In this document: piece by piece, positions 35,056-46,515 of the stretch | Position numbering within the stretch: the stretch's first letter is position 1 | How the letters are laid out: every line of letters starts with the position of its first letter | DNA from: Tomocerus qinae | Lineage: Eukaryota > Arthropoda > Collembola > Entomobryomorpha > Tomoceridae | Assembly (NCBI GenBank): GCA_020055645.1 | Contig: CM034546.1 | Location: forward strand, 134,375,875 to 134,439,874 | Length of the DNA stretch: 64,000 bases | Direction: 5' to 3' | Program-made: the position numbers and the translations under genes | Notes under the pieces: model-generated | What the model saw: the letters and a program-made list of their open reading frames with translations, nothing else | Databases searched by the model: none | What the model was told of the DNA's origin: nothing

Positions 35056-37568
35056 TCATTTCCTGAGGAGTCTTCTCAACGTTTTTCCAGTTGGTCCTCG
35101 TGGGATTGTGTCTGTGAAAACAACTCCGCCCGAAAGTTGTTTAAAATCCTCAACTACTTGGCCTTTTAAGTACTCTTTGACATCATCTTCGGTCACACTT
35201 GACCCATCTCTCCGAACAATGTGAGCAAGTGGAACTTCTCCCCGTTTGCCATCTGAAACTCCAATTATGACAATATCCAAAATATCAGGATGCTTTCTTA
35301 AAATGGCTTCCAATGCTGTTGGGGACACCTAAGTAAAAGAAAGTAATAGAAAATTAATTTGCATGAAAAATTGATTTTAATTCAACTACTTAAAATTGTA
35401 GGAATAGACATGAATTATTTATTTTGAAATTTAAAAAAAATTAAAATATCTTACGTAATTCTCCCCAACTTTAATTAAATCGACGAGTCTCTCGATTATA
35501 TAAAAGCATTGTTCTTCGTCATAATATCCGTAGTCGCCTGTATGAAGAAATCCTTGGGAATCGAAAAGTTTTTTCGTTCTTTCATGGTCAATAAAATAGC
35601 CTTGAGACACCTGGGGTCCCTTAATACAAATTTCTCCTTTTTCGTCGGGACCAAGCAACTTGCCAGTATCAATATCCACTACTTTCACCATCACACTCGG
35701 TACAACTCTTCCCACAGTCCCTAATTATTTGTAAATAATATAATGGAATTACATTTTGAAATTACTTTTTCGAGTAAAAATAAAAGAATATTGGTATACT
35801 AACCCATTTTTCTATTTTTAAAGCTCGGATTTCTTATAGTGGCCACCAAGGCCTCCGTGCAGCCCCAACCTTCTTGAAAAACTATAAATTTCTTTGCTTT
35901 TGACTGAAATGCTGTCACGAGTGATTCAGTTACAGAAAAGTTTCTAAATGCGACAAAAACTGATTTGCAATTTTCAAAGGCTTCCGCAGCTACATCCGGA
36001 CGGTCGATGAGAAATTGGACAAGAGGGGAGATCAAGTGTAATACTGTAGGCTACAATTATATGTAATATTCAATCACATTTTTTAAATTTGTAATAAAAT
36101 TTGCAATTGTTATGATTTCGATATTTACCCGATGTATATTCAGTAGTTTGACAAATAATTCTGGTTCATATTTGGGAATGACAACAATTTTCGCTCCTTG
36201 ATGTAAAGAAAAGATAGTTGTGATGAATAGGCCGTATGTATGAAATAGAGGAAGCATCCCAATTACCGCCGGTTGTTTTCTTCCGTCTTCAAATGAGGGG
36301 AAGTCCATTATATCTTCCGTTGTAAACTGCCTGAACATAGATATCACACCATTGAAAAACAATAGCATAAATACATTACCTAATGAAAATATAACATTAA
36401 AAGTGTCTGACAGGCAAAGAGTTGTATAGTCTTTTGTGATACCTTACCTTGTATCACTAATAGTTAATTTAAATCATAATCTTTAAAATTATGTAGGCTC
36501 TAGACCTTACTAGTTCAATTTTTTATATAAAATTATGGTTTACGCATCATGAGTCATTTAACATTATGGAGATGATTGTAAATGTGTTACCTTAAAGCAG
36601 CAATATAATTTCTGTGAGTCAGGGCAACAATTTTTGATTCTCCTGTCGTCCCACTGGTGTTTCTGTTTGAAAATTAATAGGATTTATTTAGTTTTCTTTA
36701 ATAAAATGTCTAAAACTTTAAGCTGCTAGAAGATTATTACAGTAAAATAATAAACAGAGCAAAAAATATATACTTGATAATTTAGTACCCGAGAATAGCG
36801 ACATAATTTTTTGTATCAACGTCCTTTCCTCTCAGAAAATTTTGAGCATCCTCTTTTTCAGCACACATTTCATTAAAACGCCTGTAAATAGTTGACCCGT
36901 CATCGCCAATACATACAATATTTTCAAACTGGTAGCCCGATTTTACAACTTCTTCAAACAGCGGAAGAAGTGTTGAATGAACAACAAAATGTTTGGTTTT
37001 CAGATTATTAAGTCGGCCAATTAATTCCTCTAAAGAACATAAAATAATTCAGAATATTTCTTATTAGATCTAACTCCAACTTCTTTTTAGGATTCATATT
37101 TTGCAACAAATTTAAAGTATACCTTTAGTAAAGTTTGGATTAATGACGTCAGCAATGCATCCAGCTTCCCATGCTCCAAATATAGCCAAAATTAACTCTT
37201 GGCAGTTAGGAGCCAAAAGGCCGCAGATATCTCGTTTCTTGACCCCGCATTTTATTAGGCTGGTTGCAAATCCGCGGCTTAGTCTGTAGCAATCGTCATA
37301 AGTATATTTCTTTCCAGTTAGACCACATTCCTGTAATAACAAGAACGAAATGTTTTAAGAAACGTCCAAAATATAATTAGTACATAAAACTCATTAAATT
37401 AAAAAATGAATTTACTAATGCGACTTCATTTCTCCACTTGGGTAATTGACCCCACAAAACTTCTGTTATAGTTAAATTGTCCAAAGTAGACAAATCAATA
37501 TCTGGATAGGCGGATTTTAGTATTAAATTATCATCCAAAGGCAAAGGTAAATGCTCTTCTGACGCCAT
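35056..37568 (-). CDS. 4-coumarate-CoA-ligase/luciferase-like acyl-CoA synthetase
   Basis: Eight exons, all phase-consistent: 37568-37416, 37330-37123, 37029-36789, 36662-36591, 36330-36129, 36050-35804, 35720-35455, 35328-35056; about 553 residues. It activates a carboxylic acid with ATP and transfers it to CoA. Motifs in order: KKYTYDDCYRLSRG, NPNFTKEELIGRLNNLK, P-loop TSGTTGESK (exon 4), MLPLFHTYGLF, GWGCTEA, DEKGEICIKGPQVSQGY, GFLHTGDYGYYDEEQCFYI, IERLVDLIK and the catalytic-lysine end IPRGPTGKTLRRLLRK. The P-loop departs from the usual TSGTTGxPKG (Ser for Pro, Ile for Gly), and ENYVSP replaces the common KGxQVxP. Insect luciferase-type homologues end in a peroxisomal SKL; this one ends LRK, so no PTS1 is visible and the location is uncertain. 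Substrate cannot be read from the sequence. Confidence 0.92.
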
Positions 37569-40247
37569 TTGTTTATGAATAATTATTTCTATCTTCGTAT
37601 AAAATATTGTTGCATAGCTTAACCTCAGCTTATTACTTACTGCGGTGTTAAGTTAATGTGAAATGACGCGATTTATATACATGCACTAATGGTTAACGAC
37701 AAAAGACAGCAAAAAGTTGTCGTGCAATGAAATGAGACCATTTTTAAACAAAAAATGGACAACTACTGTTTTTTCATTATTGTAAATAATAAATACTGAT
37801 TCAAATGTTTGTTGTTGAGATAACGCTTTCAGCTTTAAAAGTGAATGAACCTATTCATTACATTTTAATGTTAATGTATAACAGATTTTAATCAGTTCCT
37901 CACATGTATCGTAGATTTGTGTTGGCTAAATCCGAAAGGTTGAATATAACTTTCCCACGGCAAACAAAAGGAAATCCATCAATACAGTAGCCAGAAAATA
38001 GATTTCCTGTGTTGTGTTGCACAACGATGCATTACTTTGTTCAAGTTTGGTCTGCTATATCTGTGCAAGTTTGTTTGTAGAAGTTGCACTGCAAGTAATT
38101 TACTCTAGAAAGAATCCACTTTTTCTCCTGAGAACTATTAATCTTAGTAATTGCATTTTTATTGAGCATATAAATTAATGCTCATAATAGCATGCAATAT
38201 TTTATTTTAATGCTTCGATTCCCAGATATTTACAAACAATTATTTATTTTTATGAATTGATACTTATGCATGTAGATGACATGACGGTTGATCGTTAACT
38301 ATACAAGACAAGGATTCAATCATTAAAACATTTCACTACGTGTAATAAATGGAATGTCATTTTGTTACATCTCATAAAAATCATAAAAATATTTGGGTCC
38401 GCTGTTGTTCCCCTTTAATTGAAAGGGACAATTGTCGGAGCTATTGTTATACCGGTATTGTAGCAAAATGTATAGAGACATGGACACAAAGACAATAAAA
38501 TTGAACTATAAATTTAATGTCGTTGAATGGCATTTGATGGATTGTTCATTTACTGGACTGCCGCACACATGAAAATATAGGTATTACCATTGGCAGGTGC
38601 TGTTACTGCTGCAAATAATTTTTCATTGTTGTTTCATACTAGTTGGCAGTTGATCAAATGAATGCCATTTTAAAATTCTTATAATGTATCATTGTTTTGT
38701 ATTCTATATTGTGCTATAGAGATACCTTAAATAGAAGAGTAACGACCTACTTTGAAGGGTACGTTAATTTATTAACCCTGGACATCATTCTGACTGGTTA
38801 CATCCATAATACTAAATAAAATCACATTTGTCAATAGTTTTATTTTTCGATGGCAATAAGATGGTGAAAATATTATGGCAAGGGCAGTAAGTTAAATGAA
38901 TCATGAATGTAATATTAATTAAGGTGCATATCCTTCAAAATTAATTCAATCATGATTTAATTACTAACTCATGCGTTTACTTCGCACAATGCACAACTTA
39001 ATTAATCATTTCATTATGAAAAATAATGTGTTAACAAATAACAATTTACAGATATATTATACGATGAGAATTGGCATTATCTCTTACCTACTTATGATGT
39101 GCATTTTTTATCTAAAGTAAATAATCTGGATTTAGTTTTAACCCGTTGCTTATCTGAGCAGGTAATTATTCTTTTTGTGACAGTTTTCTACTATTGACTC
39201 TTTAATGTATTGCTCAATGTCTGTGCACAACATTTATTTTGGATGATGACTGTATGTACATTACTGCATACCGTGAATTATAGGTTAGAGCGACAGGGTT
39301 TTTTATTTAGAAAAAAGCTAAGTAATTTGAAATAAAAGGGTTTTCTGCATATTGTAAATTCATATACTGGCTAAATATTTATTGTAAATAATCAGTCAAA
39401 TTAAATATGTCGTTGGAGAAAAGCCTTTTGGTTTATTACACCATCGAGTAATTTTTATTGCAAAATACTATCAAATCATATATAACATAATATTATAGTA
39501 ATGGTGTATTAATGTACAGTTATAATTTTAATTAATTATATTGCTTTTTTAAAGCCAATTTAAAAGTTGGTGAATGCTATAGATTTTTATCATTGCATTT
39601 ATTGTGTGTATATAAATTCGAAACTCTAAAAATACGATATTTACATTTATCTGGTATTGCTATTTATGAACCCTTGTTTTCCTGTAAATATTTTAATCTT
39701 ATGGTCCCATATAATAATACAATGTGTAAAACCTACCCACCTAGTATTGAGAGAGGCAGAAGTCAATTATAATTTCTGCATTTGGTTTGAATAATTGATA
39801 AATGTAATCTAAAAGTTTTATAACCTTAGAGAAATAATATTTAAATTAATTAATTAACACATACCTTAAGGTAAGACATAATTATTTACAAAAACAATTA
39901 GTTTAGACCGTGTAAATTATCTTAATGTAACTTTCTTTTAAAAATAAATATAAGAGGTTGAAAGAAATTCGGAGAAACTGTGTTTTCCGTTGAATAAATT
40001 CATAACTATAATATGTTCAACAGAGACAGCTGAACTCAGTACTCAGTAAGCAGAAATGTACAAATCAAAATTCCAGTTGGCAGGAAATTCACTTTCATAC
40101 GTGGTATAATACTGATTTTATTTTTTTCCAATGGTACATAATATTGTACACCTTAATGGCATAATTATGTTTTTAATACAAATACTAGTAGAATATTATT
40201 ATATATAATGTAGTAGTATAAATATTATATCTTTTTATAAAACGCAG
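37569..40247. other. Long intergenic region
   Basis: AT-rich and without a gene I can support. It should contain the first exon and promoter of the F-box gene, whose visible part begins at an acceptor; I could not pick that exon out. Confidence 0.45.
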
Positions 40248-41678
40248 GTGTTGGATAAAGTATTCGCCTACATGAATTTTAAGGATTTAAAAAATGTCCG
40301 TCTGTCATGCAGTAAATGGAACGAGATTTCTACTCCATATTTTGTGCAACGAGCAAGAGTTCCAATGGATTTCGAAGGAGCTAAGACTATTAAAGCAGAT
40401 AATGAAATTCAGCATCACAATATGTCAGTGTGGGAGCTACAAGGGTTAGACAGCTTTGTAGGGCTGGAAAGGAATTTAAAGAATTTTTACAAAGTATTTG
40501 ATAATGTTGACGAAATCATTCATTTTGAATCATATCGATTACAAGGGAATGAATTTCTGCGAATTCCAAGGTTTATTTTACTTCTTAAAACTCGAGGTGA
40601 ACTAATTAAAGATCTTGAGATACAATTTCTTCCTAAAATATCTTCTTCCAAGGTTGATAGCGTTTTAGAATTGTCTTGGCTTATGGATTTAAATAACGCA
40701 CTATTTCAATACATTCCCAATATTGTAAATCTTGAAGTTCATTTTTACGTTTACTCCTACTCCAGCGGACATAGCACAAGATTCGAGGCCAATGTAGAAA
40801 TGGATCAAATGATTCGAAGTCGGCAGATGGCTTGTCTAGAAAAATTCTATTTGATTCTGCATGATGATAATGACACGTTAGACAGCTCCCGTCGATTGGC
40901 AATTGAAAAAAGTATATTGAAACAGATCTCTGGCAATATTATTTCATCAGCACCAAAACTCAAGAAACTTTACGTTAGCAATCAAATTGGTTTGCATTTG
41001 CTAAATAAATTAACTCCTGTCAAAACTTCGGGGTTGATTAAATTGGTAGTCAAAATGAACAACGAATACGAATTAGAATCGACAGGTCGGGACAGAAAAG
41101 AATTTTTGGTAAAGAGTTTAGTAGAGAAAGAGTTGCACCTCAAATCTTTGACTATTATTTGTCAAAATTTATCAAGCATTGACGTAGATTCTCTCTACAC
41201 TTTTCTACAATCCCAAAGTTCGTCTTTAGAAAAGCTAAAAATCAAAGAAGCAGGTCAAAGCTACAATCCTCCAGGCCTAAAATGTACTCTGCCTGTACTA
41301 CCAAAAATGTATAAACTAAAAGAACTCAAATTATATCTTTGTGCAGACATATTTCGGTTTTCAAATTCAGATTGGCCGAATCGCACTACTTATTTGAAAA
41401 TTCTCACCCTAAAATACACAACTGGAGATCCCACATTAGAAAAATCAAAACAAACCCAAATCGACCCCTTTATTAACTTTTTGTTAGGCACAGCAACTAC
41501 GACACCAGGTAGGCTTGAGGTTATCAACATTGTAGCTTGTGACTACGAGAGAAAGACTAAATTCAATTTGAAAAACTGTACCGAATATTTTGAACTAGCG
41601 GAAAAAAAATTCTCACATTTGAAAACTTTAAAACTCGTGGATTTGCCCTCAAAAATTGAGTTCTGTTGCAATAGATAA
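40248..41678 (+). CDS. F-box protein with degenerate leucine-rich repeats (5' exon not found)
   Basis: The open part begins right after an acceptor (AAACGCAG|GTGTTG), so the first exon, which should hold the start Met and the LPxEIL half of the F-box, lies upstream. The visible 476 residues start inside an F-box (VLDKVFAYMNFKDLKNVRLS, KWNEIS) that would bind Skp1 in an SCF ubiquitin ligase. The remainder contains spaced LRR-type strands such as LEKFYLILHD, LKKLYVSNQI, LKSLTIICQNL, LEKLKIKEAG, LKELKLYLCAD and LKTLKLVDLP, probably the substrate-binding face. Arthropods, springtails included, carry many such divergent FBXL-type genes. Stop at 41676-41678. The membrane-anchored LRR-like gene at 22 kb may share its LRR ancestry. 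Confidence 0.8.
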   Translation: MLDKVFAYMNFKDLKNVRLSCSKWNEISTPYFVQRARVPMDFEGAKTIKADNEIQHHNMSVWELQGLDSFVGLERNLKNFYKVFDNVDEIIHFESYRLQGNEFLRIPRFILLLKTRGELIKDLEIQFLPKISSSKVDSVLELSWLMDLNNALFQYIPNIVNLEVHFYVYSYSSGHSTRFEANVEMDQMIRSRQMACLEKFYLILHDDNDTLDSSRRLAIEKSILKQISGNIISSAPKLKKLYVSNQIGLHLLNKLTPVKTSGLIKLVVKMNNEYELESTGRDRKEFLVKSLVEKELHLKSLTIICQNLSSIDVDSLYTFLQSQSSSLEKLKIKEAGQSYNPPGLKCTLPVLPKMYKLKELKLYLCADIFRFSNSDWPNRTTYLKILTLKYTTGDPTLEKSKQTQIDPFINFLLGTATTTPGRLEVINIVACDYERKTKFNLKNCTEYFELAEKKFSHLKTLKLVDLPSKIEFCCNR

Positions 41679-43452
41679 AAATTTTAGGTAATTATCATTG
41701 AAGCATATTATTATATATTTTTTAATAGTATACCGTCTGCTTAACATTACTAAGTAACAAGCCAAATTATCCTGACTGCTACAAAGTAACGACTATTTTA
41801 TCATGACCGCGACAATGTAACAAACCATTGTATCATGCAGGAGTTAGGCTATACAGAAATGCCTCTTCGTAACGAAATTAATCGCTTTAAATAACCAAAA
41901 TGTATTTAATAAACAGAAATGGTTTTAATGTAAATAATATGAAGATACTATAATAATATTATAGGTAAGGATAATTATTAAATGTGTATATTTTGATGGT
42001 TAATTTGTGTACTTAACTACCTATTATGTTAGTAAAGCTCTACTTTCGAAATCCTTGAACGTTATTTTGTTTTGCAGTTAAAATTGTTCTAAACCATTTT
42101 TGATATTATAATTGCCAAAAAAGTGATTTTTATAACATGGAATTCAGGTTATAAAATAAATCAAAATGCATTATTTTCGTGTTCGGTTCAGAAAATATTT
42201 TATAATGGCCACAATCGAATTAATGTTCTTTTTAATCATCACACATTCATAAAAATTAAAGTCAATGCAAACATTTCCCCCCTCGTTTACGTAATTTTGT
42301 AGAGCCTAACTACAGAACCATCCGCCCACCAATATATCAATAATATAGATAGCATTTTAATATTTCATCATTATTAACACGTTCATAATCCGTGTGGGCT
42401 TTGGAAGTCATTTATAAGACACAAAATGTACGGCCATTTGGCGATTTTGCAAGCATGTCAAAAACCTAGTAATGGTCCATGTGCGTAGTGAGTGAAGATA
42501 TAATGCGATAAGTTGGGCAAATAATTGAATGATAAATAATTGGGGTTAAAAATTGGAGAATTGGAAAATAGATACATAGAACTGGTAAAATTATTATCAA
42601 ATACAGCCCCTTATTAGTCAACAAAACCTTTATATTCGAGCATTTCAAGCACCCTACAAAAATTTTAAAATTAGCTTAGGATGCAAGCCTTTAGTGGAAT
42701 TTCAAAATCTATGAAAAAAAATTTGTATGTACATTGTAGTTGATAATTTTATACCTACCATTAAATCTCTGGTAACTGGAAAGTGGGAAAAATTATTACA
42801 TACCTTGGCCGAGATAACGACAAGTAATGCTTAAAGGGCAAAGCACCAAAACATATTGCGATGCAAATTAACATGGTGTCAGCAATAATATTGTCATTGT
42901 ATTTATCAGTGCTGCACAGTATAATAAGTAATAATCACATGTTTAGTGTCACATGATTTCTGCTGTACAAAGAAAAAACATTTACGCCTAAATTCATCTT
43001 AGTAGGTAAAAAACGTTCTTTCGTATTTAAATTGATAATATTATAATATTAAATATGTACATAATATTATAAGATAATAATAATATTACATATTTGTGTA
43101 TGTGTAAAAATAATATAGCACTGACACTTTGTCATTTTATGCGTAATTTAAGTTTGCACCTTTGTAGGGATATACATGGGATAAATTTTGTATCATGACT
43201 ATATTATAAACGTAAAGTCACACATAGTCATCATGAAGTGATAGTTGGACAATAATTTAACTTTTAATATTTTTAACACCTGGATATTTGTAAAATTCGA
43301 TTGAAAATAAATGTACTGAAATATATATTGTTTTGCACAAAAGACTGATATTATTTAATACCATTAAAATTCAGTATTATCATTAACATGTATTACAAGC
43401 ATAATTAATCAATTTCAATCAATTTTAGACATACAAGAAGGAAAAAGACACG
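41679..43452. other. Intergenic; likely hides the first exon of the next gene
   Basis: No gene supported. The next gene's open frame continues upstream of its first Met to an acceptor (CAATTTTAG, ending at 43428), so a 5' exon probably lies here. A short frame MHYFRVRFRKYF...MATIELMFFLIITHS at 42164-42253 is membrane-helix-like but has no donor. Confidence 0.4.
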
Positions 43453-44796
43453 ATGCTAGCTGTGAAGTTTACAAACGCTGCAGACAGTACCATTTTTGAA
43501 AATGAAATAAGAAATTTAAAGAAACGGTACCCAAAACAAACTGCAGATACATGGATTAAAATTGCGAGTGCAATGCGTCCAATGTTCGACCAGGAGGAAC
43601 CTAGACGACCTGCCGTTTTGTTGCTATTGACTTCAGAAAATGAATCAGAAACATTTCCTCAAGCATTGGCCACGATGTTGGGAAAATGTTGGATTACAGA
43701 TAACCAACGTGAAAATTGTATCTTTGAGGGAAAAGACTTTCAAAATAAAGATGTCTCTTCCATTAATGCTCAACTTGAGACATATGTTAAAACGAATCAC
43801 GTAATCATCTTCAGGCAAATTGAAAAAATTACCAAGCCTCAATACTTGACCACTTTTCACAATTTTTGTGACAATTCATATGCTCCTTATAAAAGAATTT
43901 GTTACATTCTGACTGTGACGCTATCCCAGGAGGAATTCCAGCAAATTAAAGAAAATCCACGTCATCTGGAGAAACAAAAGGGCACCCTTCTCCATGATAA
44001 ATGGTCTGAGGTTTCAGTTGAGAGCCGTGCAGCGCTAATTGCAAGAGTAAGTCCATTTACCATATTTGTTGACGACGAAAACAAAATTTTGGAATCCCCG
44101 ACAAAGGTCACCCCTAGAGAGGCTAATGAAGCTGCCGCACAATATTGGTCTTATGGCAACTGGTTGTATGAAGCTGCCTATCAGATTGGTGAATACACTT
44201 ATGGATTTTTCTTTTCGACAAGAAAAACCAAATTTAACCAATTTATAACAAAAAGCCGAAATGAGTATTCAAGTTCAAGTTACAACAGCAAAAATGTTTG
44301 GGACATCATCGCTCTTTCCTTTGAAAATTTAGTTGGCAACAGGCAAGTCTACCCAACTGTGTTACTGCTTGTCCTTTCATCAGAAAGTAGACAGGGGTTT
44401 CTGGAAAATTTAAAGATCGAACTCGAAAGCATTTTTGAGACTAATTTTACTGAAGAGTTTGATCGAGAAAAATTCGAAATAAGTCTAGGTAGCTTGGATA
44501 CAGTAACAAAGAACATGTTACCCGATACAACTCAAGGCCATATTTGTCAAAATGTTCACAAACTAAACAAGGATCAAATTAAGAAGCTTATTACCATATT
44601 TCCAAAGGAAAATACCGGCACTTTCAACAATACCTATTGGATTTTTACCATTTCTAACGTGGAAAAAGAAATGTCACCTGACAACTGCCATCAAATCGTC
44701 AGAGATACTTTGGAAAATTGTTTCCAAGGTTTGGCAGCAAGTGAAGATGGCGAATACCTTCTGGAGAGAATGCTAGAATTCACTATCTTTGTTTAG
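43453..44796 (+). CDS. Torsin-activator (LAP1/LULL1-type) protein with two tandem domains
   Basis: The 447-residue frame carries two copies of the torsin-activator domain known from LAP1 (TOR1AIP1) and LULL1. Domain 1 (about 17-206) has DTWIKIAS, EEPRRPAVLLLL (48-59), NHVIIFRQIEKI, FHNFCDNSYAPYKRICYILT (135-154) and ends ALIARVSPFTIFV, where R198 sits at the place of the LAP1 arginine finger (LWSRISHLVLPV). Domain 2 (about 281-447) is more divergent but repeats VYPTVLLLVLSS and ends LLERMLEFTIFV with R439 at the same position. Between them, GNWLYEAAYQIGEYTYGFFF (235-254) is amphipathic or a weak membrane helix. The frame is open from Met 43453 back to an acceptor at 43428, so an upstream exon, perhaps with the membrane anchor seen in the two sister genes, is likely. 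In the known system this domain switches on a torsin ATPase by supplying the arginine. Confidence 0.8.
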   Translation: MLAVKFTNAADSTIFENEIRNLKKRYPKQTADTWIKIASAMRPMFDQEEPRRPAVLLLLTSENESETFPQALATMLGKCWITDNQRENCIFEGKDFQNKDVSSINAQLETYVKTNHVIIFRQIEKITKPQYLTTFHNFCDNSYAPYKRICYILTVTLSQEEFQQIKENPRHLEKQKGTLLHDKWSEVSVESRAALIARVSPFTIFVDDENKILESPTKVTPREANEAAAQYWSYGNWLYEAAYQIGEYTYGFFFSTRKTKFNQFITKSRNEYSSSSYNSKNVWDIIALSFENLVGNRQVYPTVLLLVLSSESRQGFLENLKIELESIFETNFTEEFDREKFEISLGSLDTVTKNMLPDTTQGHICQNVHKLNKDQIKKLITIFPKENTGTFNNTYWIFTISNVEKEMSPDNCHQIVRDTLENCFQGLAASEDGEYLLERMLEFTIFV

Positions 44797-44840
44797 TTAA
44801 TTTACAGGTATGTTTATATTATTCAGTATATTAAATTCGT

Positions 44841-44982
44841 CCTTTAAGGAACGAAAAAGCCAATATCCAATTTTTGTTTAGTGGCGGAAAAAGCCTATAT
44901 CCATCCATACGCTTGTTAGGGGAGTTAGGCTATTTCCTGCACCAAATGAAAAGTGGATATTGGCTTTTTCGTTCCTTAAAGG
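44841..44982. mobile_element. MITE with perfect 29-bp inverted repeats, in a 3' UTR
   Basis: CCTTTAAGGAACGAAAAAGC... (44841-44869) is exactly complementary to 44954-44982. Each arm contains TTAA four bases from its outer end, so the target may be TTAA. It lies between the stop codon of the two-domain activator gene and the AATAAA at 45045, so it is probably transcribed in the 3' UTR and could form a hairpin. Confidence 0.8.
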
Positions 44983-45044
44983 TCTATTTTATTGTAGTCT
45001 TTCAAAGCAAACAATAACTTTAACTATTAATTGTATGAAATATT

Positions 45045-45050
45045 AATAAA
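45045..45050 (+). terminator. Poly(A) signal of the two-domain torsin-activator gene
   Basis: AATAAA 249 bases after the stop codon, downstream of the MITE. Confidence 0.5.
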
Positions 45051-45171
45051 GGTTCTACATTGTAAACATTCTCTTGGTTTTTTGCTTTTATTTTAGTAGA
45101 CGCAATAGGAAATGAACTTCATGCATGAAAAAATATTTATAACCGGCTACCTGTCGCTACATGTATAGCTA

Positions 45172-45334
45172 CCTGCACGTATTTAGTAGGAGGGCGGGGG
45201 GGCGCAGCGCCCCCCCTAAATCTGAGAAAAAGAGATTTTTTTTCTCAAAAATGGCCTAAAATTGCAAAATTTTTTCTGGTATAATTTTTGCTTCCGCCCG
45301 CCCCCCCTTGCCCAAATTTCTGGATACGTGCCTG
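45172..45334. mobile_element. GC-tipped dispersed repeat
   Basis: Short element with CCTGCACGTATTTAG at the left and the inverted GGATACGTGCCTG at the right; both sides carry GCTACCTG (45168-45175 and 45335-45342), which fits an 8-bp target duplication. Next to each tip is a G-rich or C-rich run (GGGCGGGGGGGCGCAGCGCC; CGCCCGCCCCCCC). Related copies at 20.9, 49.8 and 62.9 kb. Confidence 0.6.
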
Positions 45335-45620
45335 GCTACCTGTAACTATAATTTAGTAATTACAGCACTCAAAAATATATTTGAGGAAAATTAGCATAAT
45401 AAAAGTAAGCAAAATTTTACCTGGGTGTACTAAATATTTTATACCAATGATATTGTGTATTTGCGAATAAAATTTATATCCAAAATTCTGACAAGGCAGA
45501 CAGTATTACAGCTTAATTTTGTTAAATCTAAATTACAGACTCATGAAAGTATTTATTTATGATCACCACACACATTCTAATTTTAAGTAATCAATTCATG
45601 AATTATACATTTAACTCTAG

Positions 45621-46515
45621 CTATGACAGCCACAAAGTAGACGACGCTCCTATTCTAGCAAGAAGTGGACGACTTCTATCAACAGGAATGTGATTCCATT
45701 TCTCATTAAATATTTTGTCCCGAATTTCTTCAGGCGTATCATCAGCAGAAATCATATCTTCCAACGTTGAAGAAAGAGTAACAGTGAATAGGAAACAAAC
45801 TCTTTTGTTTTTTGCATAATCGTTGTCGCACAACGCATGAAAAAGGTTAAGCACGTCAGGATTTTGAACTTCATCAATGTCTCTTACAATCACGACCTTT
45901 CCGCCATTGGAGAAGTGGGTCTGGAATCGATCCACAATTTCTGTAATCGAGTTTTGGTTGCCTTCAAGCAAATCGTCTTTGTTTAGTTCCATGTAGTTTA
46001 TTTTCGAATGCAACGCTGAATCGATTAAATCGGCCAGTTTTTCTTCCAAGTGATAATTTGCAGGTTTTATTAAAAGAAGAGCACCAGGTCGCCTCGGTTC
46101 TTGCGGTGTCAAAAGGGTGGTAACGACTGCAGAAATTCGAATCCAGTTATCGGTGTTTTCTGTGGGAAATTCTGTTTTCAAATCTCCTAAGCTACGCCGG
46201 AAATCATTGGGGGAATATTTTCGTCCTTTAAGACATCTTGCAGCGTAAAAGAAGCCACACATCACTAGACCAGCTAAATTGAAATGGTGAACCATATTTA
46301 TAGTCATTTACAGGGTAAATTTATTAAGGATTTATAATGTATTGTATTAACTCACCTTTACAAAATTTTGACACACAGGAATACAATGTTTTAAGGTTCT
46401 GGCGAGATGTGGCAATTGAAAGACAATAATATAATACTTGCCAATATTTCCGCGGTGAGAATAACAACCAAAAGCAAAATTTGAATCTTTCCCATGCAGG
46501 ATAAAATATTGACAT
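45621..46515 (-). CDS. Torsin-activator (LAP1/LULL1-type) protein, single domain
   Basis: Exons 46515-46356 and 46273-45621 join in frame (donor AAAG|GTGAGT, acceptor AATTTAG) into about 270 residues. The N-terminal 75 residues hold short hydrophobic stretches (FKFCFWLLF, WQVLYYCLSIA, AGLVMCGFFYAA) separated by basic residues, the last one followed by RCLKGRK. The activator domain then starts at about residue 83: DNWIRISAVV, EPRRPGALLLI, KVVIVRDIDEVQN, FHALCDNDYAKNKRVCFLFT and the end LLARIGASSTLWLS with R260 at the arginine-finger position. It is the closest match in form to the gene at 47.6 kb and domain 1 of the gene at 43.5 kb. The basic residues just after the last hydrophobic stretch would, by the positive-inside rule, favour a cytosolic domain, but topology is not certain. 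An alternative Met at 46307 would start inside the intron and is less likely. Confidence 0.82.

Noticed and set aside
46261..46307. Start of the 45.6 kb activator gene at Met 46307
   Set aside because: The exon pair 46515-46356 / 46273-45621 has strong splice sites and correct phase, making this Met intronic.
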